57,937 nucleotides of DNA from Anabaena subtropica FACHB-260 (GCF_014697105.1 NZ_JACJRF010000035.1:1-57937); one strand, 5' to 3'. Positions 24,339 to 33,786 are shown, numbered from the stretch's first letter. Program-made: numbers and translations. Notes: generated by a model not told the origin, from the sequence alone.

Positions 24339-25796
24339 TTAAAACCTTTGACCAGTGGTAATTTCAAATCTGACTTCTCCTTGGTCACTAACTCCCAAGT
24401 CGCCGCGAAATAACCCGAAAGGAGAGTTCAGGCGGACTCCCAAGCCGTAACCAAAACCGCTTCCGGGTTTGTCTCTGACTACGCCTGGTTCCCCGATGAC
24501 TGTTTTACCAGACCCGAAATCTGAGGCGAAATCGGTAAATAAAACTCCGCCAATTGACTCGACAATGGGAAAGCGATACTCCACAGAAGCTAAACCATAA
24601 CTGCGACCACTGGCGAGTTTTCCGGAACCGTAACCACGAACAGAATTTAAACCACCTAGATTAAACGCATCAGCTGGGGGAAAATCTCCAAAAATTGTGC
24701 CAAGTTGTAAATTTACAGCCAACATTTCTGGATTATCTGTAAGATTTGGATTACCTATCCAGGTGACTGGTAGATACTGAATATAGTTTCCTTGGAGGCG
24801 ATGACTGAAAATATTGCCCAGTCCTAAGGGTATGGCTTGTTCAGTGCTGAGAGTGAGAATTGATCCTTGAGTGGGATTGAAGCGACTGTCTCGTAAATCT
24901 CTAGTCACAGACAAGGATAATGTATATAGGTCATCAATTCCCTGACCACTCACAGAAAGGGGATTACCTAATTCATCAACCTGGACAACGTTATAGTCTT
25001 TGTTACGTAAACTAATCCTGGCATAGTTAAGGGCTAAAGCTGCGTCCCATTCCTCAAAGGAACGTAATAACGCCACAGAACCGCCAAATCTACCTTCCCT
25101 GGTTCTGTCACCGTTGGCTAGTCTAATCTCATCATCAAATGTACGGGATATTTGGCGATCGCGGAAAGCCGTAACTCTGTAACCCAGGCGTTCTGGTTCT
25201 CCTAAACGATAAGGACTAGTAAATCGGCTATTAAATTGAATATCTTTACCACTAAGTTGCACGGTTGTAGCTAGTTGGTCATTCAAACCACTAATGTTGC
25301 TATCCCCGTAACGTACCTGACCATATAAACCGATATCACTATTACTACCTACGCCATAATTCCAAGTAGGAAAGCGACGTTCGTTAATGTCATAAACAAT
25401 ACTGACACCAAAAGGATTTTCCTCACGGTAAGCCCTGACATAATTGAAAGACTCTAATTTTTCCAACCTCCGCAAATCCGCTTGTAGTGCTTCATCGCGG
25501 AATATTTGCCCAGGCTGTAACTTTAACAAACCCAGAATAAAATCTTTTTGAGTGCGTCCTCTAATCGGTTGTCCCTGGTTATCAACTGACTGATTGTTGT
25601 CATTAATAAACCGAATTTGGATATCCTGAACAATTTTTTGGGAAAATTCATCTGTTTCGGGAACACCTACATAATTGCCATATTTGGCGTATCCATCGAT
25701 CACCACACCATCAGATGCAGTGTTCGCCAGCACTGGCTGATGTTGTCCATTTACGAACAGCCCTATAAGTAAAAACCCAACTATTGGAACACGCAT
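24339..25796 (-). CDS. BamA/TamA-family (Omp85) outer-membrane protein
   Basis: About 485 residues from the ATG at 25796 (MRVPIVGFLLIG); an ATG four codons earlier is possible. The signal peptide ends near VLANTA. A single POTRA-like domain follows (about 45-140; DIQIRFINDNNQ, GQIFRDEALQADLRRLEKLE), then a 16-strand barrel of about 340 residues with the Omp85 motifs LNSVRGYGSGKLASG, GVLFTDFASDFG and FGYGLGVRLNSPFG. It ends in aromatic Phe (TTGQRF), as usual for outer-membrane proteins. Shorter than BamA (one POTRA), so a TamA/FhaC-like or lipid-handling paralogue rather than the main assembly factor. Confidence 0.85.
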   Translation of the reverse strand: MRVPIVGFLLIGLFVNGQHQPVLANTASDGVVIDGYAKYGNYVGVPETDEFSQKIVQDIQIRFINDNNQSVDNQGQPIRGRTQKDFILGLLKLQPGQIFRDEALQADLRRLEKLESFNYVRAYREENPFGVSIVYDINERRFPTWNYGVGSNSDIGLYGQVRYGDSNISGLNDQLATTVQLSGKDIQFNSRFTSPYRLGEPERLGYRVTAFRDRQISRTFDDEIRLANGDRTREGRFGGSVALLRSFEEWDAALALNYARISLRNKDYNVVQVDELGNPLSVSGQGIDDLYTLSLSVTRDLRDSRFNPTQGSILTLSTEQAIPLGLGNIFSHRLQGNYIQYLPVTWIGNPNLTDNPEMLAVNLQLGTIFGDFPPADAFNLGGLNSVRGYGSGKLASGRSYGLASVEYRFPIVESIGGVLFTDFASDFGSGKTVIGEPGVVRDKPGSGFGYGLGVRLNSPFGLFRGDLGVSDQGEVRFEITTGQRF

Positions 25797-26030
25797 TTTG
25801 GCAACCAATTAGTGCTATTAATTTTGCCTTATTTCATGGGTGTAAGCAACTGTTGAGGAGTAATGAGTAAGAAATATAGTTCTTGCGTTGGTTTTATGGT
25901 GGAGGATTAAAATAGCAGTTTTATAGAAAGGCTCAAAAACTTAAAACCTAGTTACAGCAATAAATTGAGTCTATCTTTATGTTTTATTTATTATTCTGTT
26001 CTATAAAATGAACTGAAGAACCAAAAATAT

Positions 26031-26083
26031 TTACTCCTTACTCATTACTCACTCATTACTCCTTACTCATTACTCATTACTCT
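26031..26083. repeat. ACTCATT-type short tandem repeat overlapping a gene end
   Basis: Repeated TTACTCATTACTC words. On the minus strand the last codons of the glycosyltransferase gene (Ser-Asn-Glu-stop, AGTAATGAGTAA) are read from this repeat. The rest of 25809-26030 is AT-rich upstream sequence of the Omp85 gene with no gene seen. Confidence 0.75.
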
Positions 26084-27308
26084 TGTATATTTTCACCAGA
26101 TCATTATTCAAGGTATGAATGTCATAGTGGGTTTCCACATACTTTCGTCCAGCTTCTCCCATTGCTTGCCAGATTGAGGGATGATCAATCAAGTATTGTA
26201 GTTTTTCTGCCAAGGCATCAGCATCTCGTTCTGCTACTAGAAAGCCGGATATGCCATCTTCTACCACTTCCGGAATGCCTCCGTGGAATGTACTGACTAC
26301 AGGTAAACCCATTGCTGCGGCTTCTTTGATGGTGTTTACTGGTGCATCTTGGTTGCCATCTGCGGCTGTGACGTTTGGTGATAGAAAGATATGGGAACGA
26401 TCAAGTATGTTAATCAATTCTTGTTGCTGCATCCAACCCAAAAGCTTGACTGATTTGTCTACGTTTAATGAGTCAATGAGTTGTTGAAGATTTTTGTGGA
26501 GGGGGCCATCACCTACTACATAATATTCAACGGAGGCTCCAGCCGCAATTAATTTAGCGATCGCCCGAATCCCATATTCTACCCCTTTCTTTTCGGTTAA
26601 CCTTCCTGTGGTGACAATGCGAATCGGTTCTCCTGCTATGGGATGGCGTGGTTTGAAGATAAAGCGATCGCCATCAATACCTGAACGTAAAACGGTGATT
26701 TTCTCTGGAGGACATCCCAACTTTAACAAGCGATCGCGGAAAAAATCGCAGTTGGGTAAGAATTGATCTCCATCGGCAAATATCTGACGATGAATGGACT
26801 CACTCACCTCTTCCATGTAAGCACTGATGTCGTGTCCCCGACATGATACTACTAGTTTGGCATTGGCTGTTCCCACTTTAGGCAGGGCGACGGCTCCAAT
26901 AAAGGTTAAGGTGGCAAATTGACAGTGAATCACATCATAGGAACCCTTATCCAACAAGGGAATCACCGCATAAAGCAGTTTTAAGGATGTGGCTTGCCAC
27001 CCATACTTAAAACCATTGAGCGATCGCATCAATGTTAAGGGTGCTTTATAAAAATTGGTGAGTAATAACCACAGTCCTAAAACAATCCGCCAGATGCGAT
27101 TTGTGGGGGGGGTTTGGGCATAGAAGGTATGTTCTAGGAGGTGGTATTTAGTCACATCCGAGTGCATCTTCTCAGTATTTTTCGGGTCAGGACTGTAGGT
27201 GGTAAAAATGTCTACTTCATGCCCTAGATCAATCAATCCAGTTGCCTGATTGAGAATAAAAGTTTCCGATAACATGGGAAACTGATTGACGATAAATGCA
27301 ACTTTCAT
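26070..27308 (-). CDS. Group 4 glycosyltransferase (exopolysaccharide type)
   Basis: A 412-residue GT4 (GT-B fold) enzyme. The N-terminal domain begins MKVAFIVNQFPMLSETFILN, typical of colanic-acid WcaL-like or exopolysaccharide transferases. The donor-binding half shows TTGRLTEKKGVEYGIRAI and the E-x7-E motif (KEAAAMGLPVVSTFHGG followed by PEVVEDG). The ATG overlaps the upstream stop by four bases. It is the last gene of the five-gene glycosyltransferase operon. Its final residues lie in a short tandem repeat. Donor and acceptor sugars unknown. Confidence 0.88.
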   Translation of the reverse strand: MKVAFIVNQFPMLSETFILNQATGLIDLGHEVDIFTTYSPDPKNTEKMHSDVTKYHLLEHTFYAQTPPTNRIWRIVLGLWLLLTNFYKAPLTLMRSLNGFKYGWQATSLKLLYAVIPLLDKGSYDVIHCQFATLTFIGAVALPKVGTANAKLVVSCRGHDISAYMEEVSESIHRQIFADGDQFLPNCDFFRDRLLKLGCPPEKITVLRSGIDGDRFIFKPRHPIAGEPIRIVTTGRLTEKKGVEYGIRAIAKLIAAGASVEYYVVGDGPLHKNLQQLIDSLNVDKSVKLLGWMQQQELINILDRSHIFLSPNVTAADGNQDAPVNTIKEAAAMGLPVVSTFHGGIPEVVEDGISGFLVAERDADALAEKLQYLIDHPSIWQAMGEAGRKYVETHYDIHTLNNDLVKIYKSNE

Positions 27309-28384
27309 TGGGATATGGATTTGATGTGGGTATTAATTGGCTCAGGTAATTGCATTTTGGCGCGTTGACGGGTGTAGCGATCGCTCCAATAGCGGTTAAA
27401 GATGCGGTCTGCTTTTTCCAACACTTTTTCTAACCAAGGGTTAGGTTTGCCAAAGTTCAAACGGCGTACAATTGGCTTCACCACCCAAATATGTCGCCGC
27501 CAACCCAAGCGATTCCGGCGCATTTTGAAAAAAGCTGAGTCATCGCTTAAATTCCATTTTTCCTGCAAATGAGTCAGGCTATCCATTTCCCAGCCATCAC
27601 TCCACCGCAGCAGGTAATAAGGAATGTCATATACTTCCATCGGTGGCCCTGGTACATAAGTGACAACTGAATCAGGTTCAAAATAAATTGTGCCACCGAC
27701 CTGTGTCACCAACATACAAAAATCGATGTGTTCACGGGTATTAAGTAATCCTTCATCCAAAAGCCCCACTTGTGCAAACACATCGGTGCGAGCTAACATA
27801 CAGTGAAATTCTGCTAGTCCTGTCTGCATCCGATGGAGGCGATCGCGCACGTTTTCTAGCTTCTTCTCAGCGTAATATTGCTTTTCCCGAATCCGCCGCT
27901 TTACTTGTCCATCTTTTTGAGATTCCAGAATGTGAGCCAATCCCCCGGCACAGTGGACTTTACTATGTAAGGGCAAACTAATACAAGTTAAGGGGCCGAC
28001 GATGGCTGCTTTGGTATCATCGGCACACTCCAACAATTTTTCTAACCACTGGGGTGACACAATTACATCATTATCTACAAATACGGTGTATTCAGTGTCA
28101 ACCTGACTCACACCAATGTTTCTGGCCAGATTTGGCGACAGGTATTCCTCAGTGCGAATCAGTTTAAACCCTTTTGCTTGGGATTGTGCTTCCAAATAAC
28201 GGCGAATTTTGGTTGGTGAACCCCCATCAACGTACACCAGTTTAAAGGGACAGGTGGTGTATTCATAAATACTTTCTAATGATTTTTGGGCGTAGCTAAA
28301 CCGTTCTCTGGGAACCACCACAATTGTCACGTTGGGTTCTTTGGTGTCGGTGTTTGGTTTGATGGTATTTTCGATTGCAACCAT
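27305..28384 (-). CDS. Family 2 glycosyltransferase
   Basis: A 359-residue GT2 (GT-A fold) enzyme: VTIVVVPRERFSYAQKSLES, FKLVYVDGGSPTKI (nucleotide-binding Asp), NLARNIGVSQ, and the metal motif VFVDNDVIVSP. The middle has HCAGGLAH and LLDEGLLNTREHIDFCMLV, typical of GT2 acceptor loops. The C-terminus is basic and helical, with no membrane helix. It starts 19 bases after the upstream transferase stop. Part of the operon that likely assembles a secreted heteropolysaccharide. Confidence 0.88.
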   Translation of the reverse strand: MVAIENTIKPNTDTKEPNVTIVVVPRERFSYAQKSLESIYEYTTCPFKLVYVDGGSPTKIRRYLEAQSQAKGFKLIRTEEYLSPNLARNIGVSQVDTEYTVFVDNDVIVSPQWLEKLLECADDTKAAIVGPLTCISLPLHSKVHCAGGLAHILESQKDGQVKRRIREKQYYAEKKLENVRDRLHRMQTGLAEFHCMLARTDVFAQVGLLDEGLLNTREHIDFCMLVTQVGGTIYFEPDSVVTYVPGPPMEVYDIPYYLLRWSDGWEMDSLTHLQEKWNLSDDSAFFKMRRNRLGWRRHIWVVKPIVRRLNFGKPNPWLEKVLEKADRIFNRYWSDRYTRQRAKMQLPEPINTHIKSISQ

Positions 28385-28403
28385 AATATTAGTTTGATCC
28401 TCC

Positions 28404-29579
28404 TTAGACTATGTTGGACAATAAATTTCTCACCGATTGACCGGCGGCTGACCAATCAAATCGTGTTTGATATTCGTGAAAAGCTGATAATGCTAAAGAT
28501 TTGTATGTGGAATAGTGGGAAAATATATCTTCAATGTAGGTGCAGTATTCTTGCGGGTTAGCATCAGGTGAGAAGGTTTTGCCATTTATCCCATCGCGGA
28601 TGATGGTAGCAATTCCCCCTGCATTGGTAGCGAGACAGGGAACACCAAAGGAATTGGCTTCACAAAAAACATTGCCATAGGTTTCTGCTTGGGACGGCAC
28701 AATTAAAAAGTGAGATTCGGCAATCAAGCTGTTAAATTTAGCTAGTCCGGCTGGTGTTGATTTATTAATGAAACCCAGGGGTTTGACAAAATCAGGGAGT
28801 GGATATTCGTTTTCTGGGGGCTGACAACCTACTATAATTAATTCCACATCCAAGCCATTTTCTTGGAGTTGCTTGGCAACATTTAGAGCAATGGTTCCAC
28901 CTTTCCTCACCCAATCAACGCCAATGAATAGGAGTTTACAGGTTTGTTGGGAGCGTGCATTGACTAGTGATTGAATGTCTGCAAGGGTGCGATCGCATTC
29001 GATATTTGCGCCAAAAGGCACTACCTCCACCTTAGCTGGATCAACTTGGTAGTTTTTGATGGCAATATCTGCTGCCCATTTTGATGGGAAAATGACTAAC
29101 TGACATTTATGCAGTGTCAACCGATCCATTGTGGTGAGATGGTTGATTGTTTCTCTACACAAGTGGCTAAAATCGGTGTAACCATCAAATAGCCCAGCGT
29201 AGGGGGTATCTGTCCAAAGGACTAGGGGGCGATCGCACTCCAAATAAGCTAGTAAATTAATTTCTGGAGCCATCACCACATCTGATTTTACATTAGATAG
29301 GCGCTGTTTGATTTGAGCAGCATAATTCTGACTCACTGATGGTTCTGCCCAGGCAATGTATCTCTGCTGTAAAATATAACGATAAAATCGCCATTTCAAT
29401 TTAGAGATGAGGGCTGATTTTCGAGATAAAGGACAAAGGTACTGCACCGTTGTTTGCTCATCTACCAGCGACTTAGCAGCATAAAAACATCGCCCCCGAT
29501 GCCCTACGGCTTTGGGATGATGGCTGTTCCGTTCCGTCGGATTTAAAATATCAAAATCTGTAATATAAGTAATTTTCAT
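28404..29579 (-). CDS. Group 4 glycosyltransferase
   Basis: A 391-residue GT-B fold enzyme. It begins MKITYITDFDILNPTERNSHH; the centre has VIFPSKWAADIAIKNYQV and CKLLFIGVDWVRKGG, and the C-terminal donor site has FCEANSFGVPCLATNAGG. The GT4 E-x7-E pattern is retained in the SQAETYGNVFCEA region. Only five bases separate its ATG from the upstream stop. Third gene of the operon; sugar unknown. Confidence 0.86.
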   Translation of the reverse strand: MKITYITDFDILNPTERNSHHPKAVGHRGRCFYAAKSLVDEQTTVQYLCPLSRKSALISKLKWRFYRYILQQRYIAWAEPSVSQNYAAQIKQRLSNVKSDVVMAPEINLLAYLECDRPLVLWTDTPYAGLFDGYTDFSHLCRETINHLTTMDRLTLHKCQLVIFPSKWAADIAIKNYQVDPAKVEVVPFGANIECDRTLADIQSLVNARSQQTCKLLFIGVDWVRKGGTIALNVAKQLQENGLDVELIIVGCQPPENEYPLPDFVKPLGFINKSTPAGLAKFNSLIAESHFLIVPSQAETYGNVFCEANSFGVPCLATNAGGIATIIRDGINGKTFSPDANPQEYCTYIEDIFSHYSTYKSLALSAFHEYQTRFDWSAAGQSVRNLLSNIV

Positions 29580-29584
29580 AAATA

Positions 29585-30565
29585 TTAAAAAAGCCCGATA
29601 AACGGACTGATAAATCTGCCCAATCGTGATTCAAATTCACAGGCTTTAGCAATATCATCTGCAAATTGTTGGCGATATTTGAGATAATAAATTAAGGCTT
29701 TATATCCATCAGATATTACATAAAATGGCAGTAAAATAAATATTAAATGTCGTTGTGAATTTTGCAATCTCGCTATTCTTAAGGCATGGTTTGATAGACC
29801 AGATGTGCGGGCAACTTTTAATAAATAGTTGCGTTCTAAACGTCGGGAGGGGATATGATGCCATATTTCCATTTGGGGATTATGCCAAACTTCCCAATCA
29901 CTATTTTGGATATAGTACATCATCTCTAAATCTTCACAGGCTCCTAACATTGTTTTACCTGCTTCATCCCTACCCGCTAATAACAATTGCTCAGGGATAC
30001 AATCTTGCCAAGCTTGCTGGCGAATTACACAACCTGGAGCGATGGGAACTTTACGAGGCTTGGCTGAACGGTGATATTGGAAGGCTTGATTACCCCGATT
30101 GAGGATAGCTAACATAATTTTGATGCTATCAAAATAATCAGGTGGTGGCTCATCTAAACGAGCGTGAATGATCCCCCCATAAGCACCCGCCTGGGGATGT
30201 TCTTGACCAAATTGGTAAGCTGCAAATACCCACGTTTGTGAGGGTAAATTATCATCATCTAAGAACCCTATCAGGTCTTGACTTTGAGCCATCTGCACGG
30301 CTTTTTGCCGAGCATAGGTAGTTCCCTGTCTACCCTCAAACACATACCGTAGTTGGCAATCTTGTCGCCAATGCTGGGCATAATCCATCACTACATCTTT
30401 AGTGTTGTCGTTACTGTTGTTATCGACTACCAAAACTTCCCATTTAATACCTGTCAGGATTTGACACTGCAAACAATCAAGAACAGCAGGTAGACGATCC
30501 GCCCCGTTGTATGTACAGATTGCTACACTAAAGTCTATGGAGCCGATTTCAGATTGTTCAACCAT
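29585..30565 (-). CDS. HpsE-type family 2 glycosyltransferase (second copy)
   Basis: A 326-residue GT2 with VAICTYNGADRLPAVLDCLQ, WEVLVVDNNSNDNTKDVV, RQGTTYARQKAV and GFLDDDNLPSQTWVFAAYQF. The pattern HPQAGAYGGIIHARLDEPPP and the PNPQMEIWHHIP-like stretch (here WHNPQMEIWHHIP) closely parallel the upstream gene, so the two look like tandem paralogues. HpsE acts in hormogonium polysaccharide synthesis in Nostoc. Its start is 17 bases after the upstream stop. The motility link is inferred from the family. Confidence 0.82.
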   Translation of the reverse strand: MVEQSEIGSIDFSVAICTYNGADRLPAVLDCLQCQILTGIKWEVLVVDNNSNDNTKDVVMDYAQHWRQDCQLRYVFEGRQGTTYARQKAVQMAQSQDLIGFLDDDNLPSQTWVFAAYQFGQEHPQAGAYGGIIHARLDEPPPDYFDSIKIMLAILNRGNQAFQYHRSAKPRKVPIAPGCVIRQQAWQDCIPEQLLLAGRDEAGKTMLGACEDLEMMYYIQNSDWEVWHNPQMEIWHHIPSRRLERNYLLKVARTSGLSNHALRIARLQNSQRHLIFILLPFYVISDGYKALIYYLKYRQQFADDIAKACEFESRLGRFISPFIGLF

Positions 30566-30582
30566 AGTAATTAGTACAGATT

Positions 30583-31578
30583 TTAACGAGTCGAGAGGTT
30601 TTTCTGGGAACGCTGCTGTTTACGAAAATACTCCTTGATATATTCCGCCCAGATGTAAGAAGGACTTAGTAGACTACCAATGAATAGTTCTAGTTCACAG
30701 GCTGCAATCAGATCACTCTTGACCTTCCCCCGATATCTGTATAAATGAACGACAATTTTACGCATATCATTCAAAACATACAACCAAAACATTAGAGGCG
30801 CTTGCCAAAGCTTAACACTCAACATCCGTGTATGATAACGACTCAATCCAATACCGCGAGATAGATTAATTAAATAATCTTTGTTTAACCGCCAATGAGG
30901 GATTTGGTGAGCTATTTGCATCTGTGGATTATACCAAATTTCCCATCCGCCTCGTTGTATATGTAACAGTGCTTCTAAGTCTTCACCAGGTAAATAGGGT
31001 TCACGAACTCGACCTTGGAGAAAACATCGTTTCGGGACATTCTCTAACCAAGCTTGCTTTCGCACCACTAACCCAGCGCCAGGGGGAAGTACCTTTTTTT
31101 TGGGTTCATAGAGAAGCACTTTCGATCCTTGATCTGTTAGCGCTAATAGAGAAGCTATGCGTTGGAAATTATCTGGAGGTGGAATCTCAAATTCACCATG
31201 AATTTGGCTACCATAAGCACCTGCGCGGGGATGAGTTTGAGCGAATAAATATGCACTAGCAACCCATGTTTGACAGGGAATGTTGTCATCATCTAAAAAG
31301 CCAATTAACTCTCCCCTAGCTTCTGTAACAGCGTGTTGACGAGCGATCGCTAATCCTTGTTCTGGTTCAAAACTATACCGTAATTCCCTTTGATTAAACC
31401 AAGCATTTCGATACTGCTGAATTACTTGTTTCGTTTCATCCGTACTGTTGTTATCAACTACAAGCACTTCCCAATAAATATCTTCTGTCCCGACTTGATT
31501 TTGCAGTCGATTGAGAACATGGGGAAGGCGTTCTGCGCCATTATAGGTGCATATAACTACAGTAAATTTGTTGATCAT
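30583..31578 (-). CDS. hpsE: HpsE-like hormogonium polysaccharide glycosyltransferase
   Basis: About 331 residues from the ATG at 31578 (MINKFTVVICTYNG); an open frame 11 codons longer is less likely. GT2 motifs: ICTYNGAERLPHVLNRLQ, VLVVDNNSTDETKQVI, GFLDDDNIPCQTW, AGAYGSQIHGEFEIPPP, KKVLPPGAGLVVRKQAW, YNPQMQIAHQIPHWRL. These match my memory of HpsE, needed for hormogonium polysaccharide and gliding in Nostoc punctiforme. It heads the five-gene operon. HpsA-D pseudopilin genes are not in the window, so assignment as the true orthologue needs wider context. Confidence 0.72.
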   Translation of the reverse strand: MINKFTVVICTYNGAERLPHVLNRLQNQVGTEDIYWEVLVVDNNSTDETKQVIQQYRNAWFNQRELRYSFEPEQGLAIARQHAVTEARGELIGFLDDDNIPCQTWVASAYLFAQTHPRAGAYGSQIHGEFEIPPPDNFQRIASLLALTDQGSKVLLYEPKKKVLPPGAGLVVRKQAWLENVPKRCFLQGRVREPYLPGEDLEALLHIQRGGWEIWYNPQMQIAHQIPHWRLNKDYLINLSRGIGLSRYHTRMLSVKLWQAPLMFWLYVLNDMRKIVVHLYRYRGKVKSDLIAACELELFIGSLLSPSYIWAEYIKEYFRKQQRSQKNLSTR

Positions 31579-31970
31579 ATTTTCTCGATGACATGAAATA
31601 AAAGCAATCAATTAATGCTTGGTTTGTCAAACGCAGTTACACGTGCCAATGAGATACTCCGCGTAGCTGATCTCTCCGCAGAAGCACAATACAAACCTTT
31701 AATTATTGCCACTTACCTACTTATCTCTTTATCTCTCTTGTTAGTTTGCTGGACAAATTGTTAAAATTTTAAAATCTTGGTATTAAGAATAAATTAAGAG
31801 AAAGTTATGAATTGCGTGATAACAGAATGGTAAAGCAATCAACGAATTTTGAATTTGTTTCACCAACAAGGAGGAGTCACTGCGTTGGGCTGTTCTGCGG
31901 ACTTATTCGCTCTTAGCGTTGAGGCATATAGTTTGTTTGTTTCACCGCAGGAGTACTAAAAAAAATCTAA
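31579..31970. other. Leader region of the glycosyltransferase operon
   Basis: No gene seen. The first ~200 bases are AT-rich and should contain the operon promoter (minus strand). Further right are Nostoc repeat words, for example GGAGGAGTCACTGCGTTGGG near 31870 and TTTGTTTCACCG. Confidence 0.4.
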
Positions 31971-32144
31971 AATTGGCACGGTCAAGATAACATAGAAAAG
32001 CTTTACAGGCAGCTAAAAAATGCAGAATTCATTGGTATTTTTGGTCTGCCAAATGTCACGCGACAGTTAAGTGAAGAAATGTCAGTCTACACTTTTCTGC
32101 GGAACACTACGGCTACGCGATCGCTTTGTACATTCGACAAATAA
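31971..32144 (+). pseudogene. Fragment of an unidentified coding sequence
   Basis: A 57-codon open frame without start codon, bounded by TAA on both sides. It reads WHGQDNIEKLYRQLKNAEF, then IGIFGLPNVTRQLSEEMSVY and TFLRN, which looks like real protein. It then runs into ACTACGGCTACGCGATCGC, a dispersed Nostoc repeat, where coding quality is lost. I infer a gene remnant cut by a repeat. Family not recognised. Confidence 0.4.
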
Positions 32145-32216
32145 TTATGTCAATCTACTTAATTATTTTTATCTCTATCTTTTGGTGTTCCCATAACTTC
32201 ATGATGGGGAATGCTA

Positions 32217-32999
32217 TTACTGCAATAATTCTTGTATTTGGTCTGAATGTAATTGTTCCACATTACTCAACACTACTGCTGCACCTGCTGTTATTAGTGT
32301 TTGTGCATAATCTTCTTGACGGGCTGCTGTTTCTTGGACATGAGGCGGTAAGATACCTACCCCAATCCAAGTGCGGTGAGGCTTGAGTTCTCTAGCCTTG
32401 CTGACTGTATACATATCCGCCACAGTATCCCCGACGTAGAGAACTACTGATGTCCCTTCTACACCATTTTCTAACTGGCTAACAGTGGCGAAAAGCCCGG
32501 TGGGATCTGGTTTACCTGGCGCATCTTCCATTGCAATCAATACTGGAGAAGATAAACCTAAGCGTTGTGTTAAAACATAGTTAGCAGAACCACGAGTAGC
32601 ACCACTAAAAAATCCCCAAGCAATACCTGCTTGTGTAAGTTCGTCTAAATAACTTGGTTGTAATAATAACGGTTCATCACAGATATATCCCGTCCAATTG
32701 TCTGGGTCTGGGCCGCGATAACGGGATTGAAAAAAGGTCACAATAGTTTTGTAGTCTAGTTGCAATTGTTCAGGAGACTTTCCTTGAGCCACAAAGTAGC
32801 GGTAAATTAATTCCTGAGAAGCTTCCCAATCGTTATTCCAAATACCTTCAGATTTTAGTTGGTCAATTTCTATAGAGGTGGGACGATAGGCGTTGTTTGT
32901 AAAGTACTCTACCGTATCTGCCAGCGCCCGACGATAAGAATTGCCAACATCGCGGATAACTCCATCTATATCAAATACTGCGATCGCTTTTGTCGTCAT
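32217..32999 (-). CDS. HAD-superfamily phosphatase, subfamily IA type
   Basis: A 260-residue HAD hydrolase. Motif I is VFDIDGVIRDVGNSY (nucleophile Asp), motif II is GFFSGATRGS, Lys in DAPGKPDPTGL (motif III) and motif IV is VVLYVGDTVADMYT. An acidic helical cap lies between motifs I and II. It resembles the cyanobacterial/archaeal HAD group TIGR01548. Substrate unknown. Monocistronic between the glycosyltransferase operon and the response regulator; its start has a short leader. Confidence 0.82.
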   Translation of the reverse strand: MTTKAIAVFDIDGVIRDVGNSYRRALADTVEYFTNNAYRPTSIEIDQLKSEGIWNNDWEASQELIYRYFVAQGKSPEQLQLDYKTIVTFFQSRYRGPDPDNWTGYICDEPLLLQPSYLDELTQAGIAWGFFSGATRGSANYVLTQRLGLSSPVLIAMEDAPGKPDPTGLFATVSQLENGVEGTSVVLYVGDTVADMYTVSKARELKPHRTWIGVGILPPHVQETAARQEDYAQTLITAGAAVVLSNVEQLHSDQIQELLQ

Positions 33000-33111
33000 G
33001 GGAATAAGTATTGGGTAACGAGGATTGGGTAAGGGGTATGAGTCTTTTTCCCAGTTTCACTTAGTACCCAGTCCCGATCTTTTACGTAATTATCCCATTT
33101 CTTGAGAATAT

Positions 33112-33786
33112 TTAATATTGTGGATTTAAGCGATAGCCCATGCCATATACTGTCCTAATCCAATCCCCTGCATCTATTTGCTGTAAACGCTGCCTTAATT
33201 TGCGTATTAGTACAGTTAAAGCATTGCTTTCTGGTTCCATACCCCACTCCCATAGGGCTTCTTCTATCTGGTTGCGAGATAAAACCTGATTGGGGTGACG
33301 CATCAGGTATTCTAGTAGTCGTGCTTCACGCGGAGATAGTTCTACTTTGACTTGTTCTCGTTCTACAGTTAAATATGCTAGATGCAATTGTAAATCTGCA
33401 ACACGCAAGCTCTCCCCTTGCCAATTGGGAACTCTCCTTCCTAAAGCACGTACCCGCGCCAAGAGTTCCACTAAGTCTGCGGGTTTGACGATATAATCAT
33501 CTGCGCCTGCATCTAAGCCCATGACTTTATCATGAGTGGTATCTTTAGCAGTTAGCATCAATACAGGGGCGGTTTTACCAGAGCAACGATACTGGCGACA
33601 TAGACTTAAACCGCTCATTGTCGGTAACATCCAGTCCAAAATCAATAGATCGTAATCTTTTTGGGAAATCAACCACTCTGCAATTTCCCCATCTTCCGCC
33701 GCATCTACAATATAGCCAGCTTCCGATAGGATACCTTGTAATGGCTCTAATTGTTCAATGTCGTCTTCTACTAGTAAGATCCGCAT
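33112..33786 (-). CDS. OmpR-family response regulator (RppA-like), without adjacent kinase
   Basis: A 224-residue two-domain regulator. The receiver (1-115) has acidic pocket VEDD, phosphorylation site in LLILDWMLPTMSG (Asp near 51), MLTAKD (Thr) and VKPAD (Lys). The winged helix (about 125-222) has VELSPREARLLEYLMRHPN, LTVLIRKLRQRL and IRTVYGMGYRL. The overall sequence resembles the cyanobacterial RppA regulator of redox or metal response. No histidine kinase is nearby, so the partner is elsewhere. The ATG has an AT-rich leader shared with the divergent 33998 gene. Confidence 0.88.
   Translation of the reverse strand: MRILLVEDDIEQLEPLQGILSEAGYIVDAAEDGEIAEWLISQKDYDLLILDWMLPTMSGLSLCRQYRCSGKTAPVLMLTAKDTTHDKVMGLDAGADDYIVKPADLVELLARVRALGRRVPNWQGESLRVADLQLHLAYLTVEREQVKVELSPREARLLEYLMRHPNQVLSRNQIEEALWEWGMEPESNALTVLIRKLRQRLQQIDAGDWIRTVYGMGYRLNPQY

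Noticed and set aside
32126-32386. Open plus-strand frame of 86 codons
   Set aside because: Its second half is antisense to the HAD phosphatase gene and its first half is AT-rich hydrophobic noise without a ribosome site.
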